This document shows positions 50,701-60,500 of a DNA stretch of 64,000 nucleotides, piece by piece. Every line of letters starts with the position of its first letter. Position 1 is the stretch's first letter. This stretch comes from Phorcus lineatus (Eukaryota > Mollusca > Gastropoda > Trochida > Trochidae). Location: assembly GCA_921293015.1 (NCBI GenBank), contig OV121081.1:27903158-27967157 (forward strand). The letters are read 5' to 3'. The translations under genes were made by a program, and so were the position numbers. The notes beneath the pieces were generated by a model that did no database searches, was not told the origin of the DNA, and worked only from the letters and a program-made list of their open reading frames with translations.

Positions 50701-53700
50701 TAACGACTGAAGTGTTTAAACATTTTATAAGCTGAAGTAGCATAAATATAGTTGTACGTACCCATGTATGTATAATGGTTGTATACCATTCAATTGTGAA
50801 AATGGAAGAAATATCGTTGTCATGTACTAAATATTCTGTACATATGTTCAAAACATTTTGAAAGTTCTATACCAAATTCAGATTGTTTGTCTTCGTTGTA
50901 GGAGAGGTTCATTTATCAAAATATGTTCAATTATCTTATCTTTTCAGGTTGATGTCTAAGCAAACATGTAGTAAAACGTACAACAAAACCGGTAGGTATA
51001 ATGTTGTACATATCAACAGATTTCAATATCACACTTATTAATCAGTCATACAAATGCAATGATAAAAATATTTCAGTCCTTTTTCATAACATATAATCCA
51101 ACCTTCTTGGATCGGTTGACCTCAATTGCAATTTCAAATAATAAAATATAAATAAATCTTATAAAATATTTCGTTGGCATTTTAGAGGTAAAGGGAAACA
51201 GAATGAAATCTATTTTATCGATAAAGAACTATAGAGTTGAATATTCACAAAACATTCTCTTAATTCGTAATAATTATACAGAATTGAAAATATTTTTTTT
51301 GTCTTTCTAGTAATTATTTACGTATTAATAACAAAATTCATTGACATTATTAACGTATATATTTATCACACAGACATGGAATACCTGGACCAGGCAATGG
51401 AACGACACAAACAGATCAGCAGTCTGATAAACGAGCTTATAAAGAGGGGTCAGGCTCAAGGTGCTCCAAAGCAGCACAAGCCTTATGATCAACCGCCACC
51501 AATTTCTGCTACAGACTTCGCATCATACCCAATTGAAAAAGGGTAAGTTCAAGAAGGTATAAATAATCGAAAGAAAAACTGAACACGTCTGGACAAACCT
51601 TCCTACTATACCTTGATAAGTATATATATCTTTAAAGTGAACTGTTTGAGTGGCATTCTACAAGATGGGACACTTTAGGTAAGTATTTACATTAATGATT
51701 AAACCTGTTTTTAAAAATCAAATTAGATAAACTAAGTAACAATTGTAATTTCAAAGGGAAAACTTTCTTTGATATGAAAAATCAATTTTAAAACTGCATT
51801 GATCGAAAAATAACCAAATTTGATACTTTTGATGAAAGTAATGGATACTCATAAACATTGATTGATGAACAAAGCCTTTTATTATGTCACCTTGTTTTTC
51901 CGGCAATCCGATTGGTCGAGAAGCGGTCACGTGTCAGTCGACAGAAAAGCATATTGACTTCACTCCGAGTCCGACCAAAAGTGATATTGACTTGAAATAG
52001 ACATCATGACGTCAAATCGTTGTTACATGACGTCCTGCTATTGTTATCGTGACGTCATTTACCGTCATGTTGAACAATTGATTCAAATTGCTGTTTATGC
52101 TGTATGGTTTTCTTTTCTTTTCGTATTCAATTTGAAACATAATTAAACAATTATGGACATGTGAATTCAGTACCTGTTTGTATAGACCAGAGGAAAGCAA
52201 TACTGACCTCGCACTTCGTCCTCTGTCTAAAAAAAGGTATTGACCTCATCACCAGTCTATAATTGTATATTCGTAACCTCACACTTCAATATTTTGCCAC
52301 TTTCTATAGTCTCATTATCGAACGCATTGCATATTCTTACTCCAGCGCAAATAAATTGCTATGATAGAACTTGTCGTATTTTACCAACGTTCTGTGCTTG
52401 TTGTCCAGGCTTCTGCGACGGATCGCGATAGTCCAATGAACAATCATATGAAAATATAAATTTTTCTCCGAAGAGGGCGCTGCACTCAAAACACGAAATT
52501 TGACTGGTTGACAGCACGGTTTAAATTAGCAGGTGATAGAGACTGGTACAATTAAATCCTTGTGGTGGAAGATGATATTATCCTAAACAGATTGTTATTT
52601 ATCCTTGTCCTCAATTTCCTTAAAAAAAACTCGAACATAACACTTGCAACATGTTTACAATTAGTACTGTTGACGAGGAAGTTATCGGTTTTCCAGTGAA
52701 AGGTAACAACTATCAAAGGTTATTAATAAAGGTCATAACCAAGGTCATTTTCATAGACGAGGTCATTTGACGTAACCCTGTGATGAAGTACTCAAATCAA
52801 TGAAGTAGCGGGGTACCAGTGCTTTGTTCGAACTGTTTTTCAGGATATGTCTTGCATTGCCTTCTATTTTGCTTTTTAGAGTACAAGGCGAGGTCGGAAA
52901 ACACTCAAGGGAAGAACCAGCTGAAGAAAAAGACGTGGAATCAATTAAACCGTCAGTAATATACATACACACGTACATTGTGTATATTTTTGTTGTTGTA
53001 AAGTGATATAAGACATTTTAGCATTACGTGCCACAGTGTACACTCAGAGGGGGTAAATTATGGTTATACGGTGCTTTGTACTTAGATAATACATGTTTTC
53101 TAGCAACAATAGTGCCCGACATTCTGGAATAGAATGGGTTGAGGCTTCATTAGGCCTAGATGAATTTTCGTATAAAAATTTAATGTGATTGTGAATTTGA
53201 ATAAATTTGTTTGGATTGTCTTTTGTAAATAACCCAAAAATCACCTGTTATTTCCTAGAAATAATTCTAAAAAGAAATTTACTTTGAATGCTTACAGCCA
53301 GACATTTTGATATTAAAAGTTGGATTCATTACATGTAAATAAATACTTATATTGGTTTGACTTGCTAGACACATCATATCGTTTGAAAATATGACATATA
53401 TTATGGAGAAGACCCAGCTTCAATCAACAGGCAATTATAGACTGCTAATGAAAATTTGAGTCCAAATTGAACGCAGTCTGATTAAAATCGACCGTGTTCC
53501 GAGTAAAAAAAGTTTTTAAATATTGACTTGAAAGAGATTCGAACGTGCTATATCAGGAGCTGTCCTCTCCAAAAATTGTGGAGAGGACAGCCCCTGATAG
53601 ATACGTTCGAGTCCCGCTATAATGACATTTAAACACTTTAATCCTCATTACACGGTCGATTTTAATCAGACTGTTATTGAACGTCTATAAAATATTTAGA

Positions 53701-55220
53701 ACATTCCCCTTGATGTTAGAGCGCTAAATGTCCTACAAGTAACGTTATATGAGATGCCCCAATAAAATCGTTATTGAATTCAATAACGTATATTTGCATC
53801 ACACTGCCTACTCGATATGAAATGATGATAAAACCATGGTTATTGTAGAATAGAAATCACCTAATTTCATCATTATATAAACACGTATTCCTTTAAAGCC
53901 TCGAGTAATGCCATTGACTTTGAATTGAAATTAGATAAATCGTTATTTCGTTGCATGATGCTGACATCTCCTGATTGTCATTTTTAAGAACATGACTTAT
54001 AATGTCTTATGATAAATTTTGTAGTACTAATACATGTGACCGTTAAAGGAACACGTCATGAGTTTATTAAAATATGACTTGCTATGTATAGTAAAATACC
54101 TTATAAGTGATTTTAGTTCAATTCATCTCACTGAATTAGCATTCCAAGTCATTTTGTATCAAACAGTTTGTCCTATCAAAGTTACAAAATGGGTGACGTG
54201 ACTGTAAAAGATTTATTACTTATCCGGTGTTTATAACGATATACGACTCATATCATGTTTACCTGTTTCAATGTAATTTGCATGTCATATTCTATACATA
54301 CGTTCTATTGATAATTTGACATTTAACAAATTGGCGCGCGCCAGCCGGGATGAATTGTCAGGTTTATTGACAACAAATTCACATACATGTACATGTATTA
54401 TCATATTGTCGCTACCGTAAATCGATGGTAATTTTTAGCAACCGTTCTTCTCAATGATATAACATTATTTTACCCAGACCACATACTCCATGCCACTTAA
54501 CATGTTCTGTTGAAAGCAAGAAGAGTACAGACCAGTGGAAAATGGACGAAGGGGCGGCAGGTGGTGAGTACATCACTCACATCAAATTTGTAACGCTGTC
54601 AATTCAAAGTTTGAAATAAATCTAATATTTTAATCATTTTGAATTTATGAGTCTTTACTTTTTTCGCTCTGGTTTTGAATTTTTTTTTATAAATTTGTAT
54701 ACGACGTATGTTATGATACATGTATATAATTTACCTCTAGTTGATAGTTTTAACTTATTCTCACCTTTAGTTGATAGTTATAACTGAACCTCTTAACCTC
54801 TAGTTGATAGTTTTAACTTATTCTCACCTTTAGTTGATAGTTATAACATAAATATTCTCACCTGTAGTTGCCAATTAAAAATAATACCTGACCTCAAGTT
54901 GATACACATGTAGTTATAACTTACACCTAACCTCTTTTTTAAAGTTATAACTTATATCAACCAAAGGTTGGTTGTCATAAATAGTTATAGTTATAATTAA
55001 CCTCTAACGACATATAAAAATCTGTGATTTCAAACAACTATGTCATTTGTATTATTTAAACTTTATACCTCACACGTAACACGTATTACAGGTGATACCA
55101 TGTTTCCTGAAGAGACCATCTTTCCAGACGAGAAGATAGCGCTCTTGCAATCTTTCCAAAACAAGGATGACCCTATCTCAAAAAGATACCGTCGAACGAT
55201 TGAACGGAACTATAGAAAAG
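47780..55220 (+). CDS. Gene C N-terminal region (exons 1-7), family unknown
   Basis: Seven exons encode about 344 residues. Exons 1-2 form a folded-looking block ('SSDVYLFRKLEHNKLVSVD', 'HVQFVWDDIKISPVS', 'FLKMIYGLVGSRVVRFDP', 'SFLKEKFVKATGKDGKIDI'). Exon 4 has a predicted helix ('YLDQAMERHKQISSLINELI'), then a Pro-rich linker. Exons 5-6 are polar and probably disordered. I cannot name a domain. The first exon pair is the part most likely to define a new family. Confidence 0.75.
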
Positions 55221-57476
55221 GTGTTTTCAACTATGTAATGTCTGAGTAACACTTCTAAATGTAACTTCGTTGTAAACAAAAACTGATGCCAACACCATAT
55301 GAAACGGTTTCCCACGGAAAATATCGCTTAATGCTTAAGCAGGAGACTTCTCATTGTACCAACTAATAACTATCAATGATATGATTTTGAAGATAACCCA
55401 GATAAGATTACAATTGAAGAAGAAGAAGAAGAAGAAGTTTATTCAGTATTTGAGGCCTCATGGCCAAGAGAACAATCATTTGAAATAATACATATAGTTT
55501 GCGGATGGACAGGTTAACAAATGATTATAAAAGCTGTTTTTTACACAGGCAGGTTACGTTTAAGAAATATCGCAACCGATTTCATCACATTTACATTTGA
55601 TGTTGCTAAAAGTTGTTTGAATTTTAATTGTGATGGAAAAGTACGATAATAGCTGGGTTTTTGCATATAATACGTATAAGATATTTATTGGGATTAAGTT
55701 TTAAGATGTATTTCTCTGGTTCCAGGGCAGACTTGATTGATCCATAGTATTTAAGAAAAGATGACGATGTTACCCTGGAATGCCAATTTTGAATTTCAAT
55801 ATCTTTACATCTTTGTCGAAATTCAAAAACAAACGCATCGATATTTCCACATTCTTGTGATATCATAACATATGAAAAGCCTGTACGAAACAAAAGCAAA
55901 CGTACGTGCGAGACCAAACTGCAGCTACCATGGTCATCTTGTTGCTTTAACATATCATAGCATGCTTTGGGGTGACGGTGATCGTCCATATGTATAATTC
56001 TGCACCATTATTTTATAAATCTACTGAAATATATAACACATAAGGGGGTTGATAGCTTTGGAAGAAATCGTTTTATTAACACACAAAAACCGTTTGAAAA
56101 AGAAGCATTGGATTTTCTCAATGTGGGCACGGTATGAGTGGCCCCAGATTTCGCTACCGTACAATAGTATCGGAGCTACTTTACTATCAAATATCGCTGA
56201 TGCAACTTCATAAGATATATATGGAAAATCCGTAAACATTTTAAAAATAGGGTACGAAGCTTTTTTGCTTGTTAACTCAGTGTTTCACATGTTTTTGTCC
56301 ATATCAATTTCGTAGTAAAAACAACACCCAAATATCATGACATTTTAAAAGCGAAGGATGAAAAATAAATCTTTGCTATTTATCTTTTATAGGAAATCCG
56401 CAAAAGAGCGCCGGTTCATTGTGTACAGTTCTATGCCTGGACTCTTCTGATAGCATGAAAGGAGAGGCTCTCGCTGATCTGAAGAGAATAGCTCTACAAA
56501 TAGTGGACGGTGAGTAAGCATTCTCTCTCATCCCAGGGTCATTTATGGTTTATGTTGCGATAGCGCAAAATCTTGCCGCAGAACATGGTTGTCTGGTATT
56601 AAATCCCTTTTGTATGAGCTTGGTTTTGGACATGTATGGAAATTCCCTAATGGTAAATTATTACTTTATAAAAATATCAAAAAGAACTTTGGCTATGAAA
56701 ATTATCTTGATCAGATTAAATGTTCTAAAGATAGAAAATGTGTCACACAACTAAGAACGTCTACCCATCGCCTAATGATAGAGGTCTGTAGATATGTTAT
56801 TATACCTAGGGGAGACAGAAAGTGTGACTACTGTAAAGGCCAAGGGTATAATGCTATTGAAGATGAGTACCATTTTATGCTGATCTGTTCAAACTACTTA
56901 CAGCTTAGGAAGCTTTATATTAAACAATATAATTGGGTTAGACCTAGTATGTATAAAATTGTGTCACTATTCAAATTCAAATTCAAATAAATCATCAATC
57001 TTAAAAGTAGCTTAATATATTAAATTGTCTAATGAGGTAAGAATCAAATTACACTACAATGTCCAGCCTCTATAATTCCAATATTGAAAGTGTCATGTTC
57101 ATGACTGTACACCATTGAGATGTGGAAGAGGAACAAATCTGTTCAAATCCAAATAAATTTTCTTCTTCTTCTTCTTCTTCTTCTTCCCATCAGAGCATGC
57201 TTAAGTCCATCTAACACTACATACGATCCACTACGATCGATGTACGAAAACTCCGTTTCCTAATCGTGTGTCATTGTGGTGTTAATCGGTGGTTGTCGCA
57301 CTGTGGATCTTGCTACGCCTAATGCAATTCGTTCAAATGTCAAATTTGAATTCAGAAAATGGCGTTGTGTCGATCGTGTAGTGTTTGTGTGGTGTTTTGT
57401 GTTGTGATTGTGTTCATCGGGTTTCAGCCTCTACTCTCGATGGCAGCCTTGAGCCTCTTTACAATCACAAAACTCT

Positions 57477-57510
<34 letters not shown>

Positions 57511-60500
57511 TCCCCTCCCACATAGGCGTAAAGAAAATACTATCAAGACCAAATAACATATTCAATCGCCCTAGCATTACCCAACTTCCTGCGCCTGGTA
57601 ATACAAGGCTATTGTTAACTTTATTTGACTTTGTTTTGGCAACATGCAAAACCTTTTTTTCTGTTGAAATGATGGTCATGTACAACTTTTAAAATCAGAA
57701 TATCTTAAATATTGAAAGAAGAAGGAAGTTAAGCTGTTGTTTACACTTAAATGGTTGCATGTGGTTTTGCTTTACGACTTAACTACTACGACTATGGATG
57801 GTCGGGTTGAGTAATTATTAATGTCATCCTCTGGATATAAACGATTGGCATTTAACTAATGTTTGTTTAGGAAGCTTTGACGAAATAAAACTTAAACGTG
57901 GCACTGCTTTTTTGATACGAGAGGCGACGTTTTGGAGTATTTACTACAGTGTTTTAATAGTTATTTGTGTTTTACAGGAATAGAAGAAAATGCAGAAGAA
58001 AATGAGCTAGAAGAAAACATCGCGGTTGTTAAAATATCCGGAGAAGCTGGTATAGCACAGCCACTGACGAATGACTACGCAAAGGTTAGAGAGGCGATTG
58101 GTATGTTTTTAATATTTTTCAAAATATTTTAATAAAATAAATTATTAAACTTAACCACAAATATCCCTTAAATCAATCCAGTAAAAAGTATCAATTTCAA
58201 TATGCAAAGCATTTGTTTTTAATACTGCACCCAAATTCGTGTTGCAATCTATTGAATTAAATGTTCATTCAATGATTTATACTTTATGCAATAGTTTATG
58301 CTGTCTAACAATTGTACATTTGATAAAATGCCTTCGGGTCTTTCGAAAAACAAATTGCTAAAAAAGTAAGTTTTGATGACTCGTACATTTTTAAAACTGT
58401 CTGCTATCAATTGTAATATTAAAAAAACAAGTTCATTGAACTTTTGCGCTTTCATAAAATTTGTTCCTATTGATTACGTTTTTTAGCAAAATAATTTTAC
58501 TTACACGTGAAGTAAAGCTGAACAAGCTTTCTGAATAAACTTGACTTATAATTAGTTGGTGCGTCATATTTCGTCTTATCTAAAATATTTTAAAATTACC
58601 TGGTGAGAGGTATGTTATTTAATCCCCTTATCAAATTTCAAGTTGATTTTTTAAATATCCAATTTAGTATTCTTTGACTCAAATAGATATATAGTTCCTA
58701 GAAGAAAATAAAGGTTTTCAGATATATTGTTTAAATGAACAGCCATAATCACTATCTTTATCCATCTATGAATAATTTGTTTATCTTACAAATGCCATGT
58801 GATACATTATGCGGTGTCACATTGCTAAAGTAGTTATGACGTTTCTGAAGTGCAAACGCCAAAATATGGAGGTTATACTTTGTAAACGCGTCTTTCGATT
58901 TGGGACTGTACGCTGGTTGCGCAGTGTCTTTAGCAAGATACACTGAAGCATAATTTTTGAATTGCAAAGTTTACACTTATAATAAATACGATGACGCGTA
59001 TTTATATGTAACTAAATGTATTCACTTCTCTTTCAGTGTCGTTAGAGGCGAAAGGTCGGACCCCTCTCCACGAGTCGTTCATTGTTTGTTTATGTGCTTT
59101 AGAAGGCGGTAGGTAACTTCTTTGTAATGATATTGTTCAAAGGTCTATGGAGAACTTGGTTATCAGTTTGTTTCATGTCTCTATATGCTTCATACTAATT
59201 AAGTTTGACAAATATTAACGCCATGTTCCACGAAGTTCCTTTTCTTCCATTGGGTATTGGGTATTTATGACGTTGCCATGATTATCATGTCACAGTTGAG
59301 TGCACATTGTAAATATACAAATGTAGCCATGTATTTATTTTTTGCTGTTAAATCTCTTATAGGCTCTGTACCAAATATAAACGGAGTACACCAAATACGC
59401 CCCCGTATTATCTTCATCACTGATGGTAAACCAACTGACGAGTCTCGCGACACAGGACCAGACACAGAGGACACCAATGTGAACTCCTTTGCGTATTTTG
59501 TATATTTGTATATACACGACATACTATAAATCACGATCAATGGTGTGGCGTTGTGCTTCTTCTTCGGCGTTGCAGTCTAAGTTCCTTAACGGCTAGTAGC
59601 TTTCGCTTTGTTCCTTAATTCTTAAAGTATTGCTTCAATAATGGTTAATCACTCGCTCGCGCTCGGGTAATAGAAATGTCAAAATCACCATTAAAACAAC
59701 ATTTTTTCCTTTTCAGTCAAAGCTCGCAATTACCAAGACGATATCAGATATGGGAAGATCAACAACTGTGACAATGCCAAAACCTTTAACCTGGATTCCT
59801 GTTGGTGATGCAAATAAGGTATGCTTGACAAATAGCCGTTTTATTTGCATACTGGTTTTCATTGAATACATTCACCGGTTACCTTTTCGCCAAACAATCA
59901 CTTTAACTGGGTTAAAATGGGACCAGGCCATGCTTTCTGGCTTAAGACATGTCATTGAAGGTTCCCATAGTTCCTCCACTGTCACAGATAATAAACGTTG
60001 CAAGTGTCGTGCCAAACCTCATAAATCACGTTGCGTGATCTTTTGTCGATTACCTTGGTGCCATCTTTGTTGCACTTAGCCAACCTTAGTCATTTTGCTT
60101 TACCTCAGTGGTTATTTACAGGGGTTTTCTGTACTTGTACGGGGACGACTTGTTGGTTCCCAATCTTTTGTCTTATACTGCTTTTGATAGATCAAAGGCA
60201 CTTCTAGTTTTTCTTCCAGTCAACTATTTGAATAATATTATGGATGAATGTCAACTTTTATAAGACACGATTTTATGGGTTTATCAAAACGTGAAAGTAT
60301 GCCTTTTGTTCAGTTAATTCATCTTGAAAGTAAAAGATCGTCTGGCGAATGAAATAAAACTATTTTAGATTTTCTAATACAGACGATAATGGTTTGTGTC
60401 CTCCGATCAATATTGATTTAGTTTGATAACTCTGTCTTAAAGTTTTCTTGTTTTTTTCCCTAGCAATTCCTACGTAGTATCGCTCAACTTTGTAAGGAAC

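Noticed and set aside
59265..59540. 90-codon ORFs on both strands around the gene C MIDAS exon
   Set aside because: The plus ORF is exon 11 extended into introns; the minus ORFs are its shadow.
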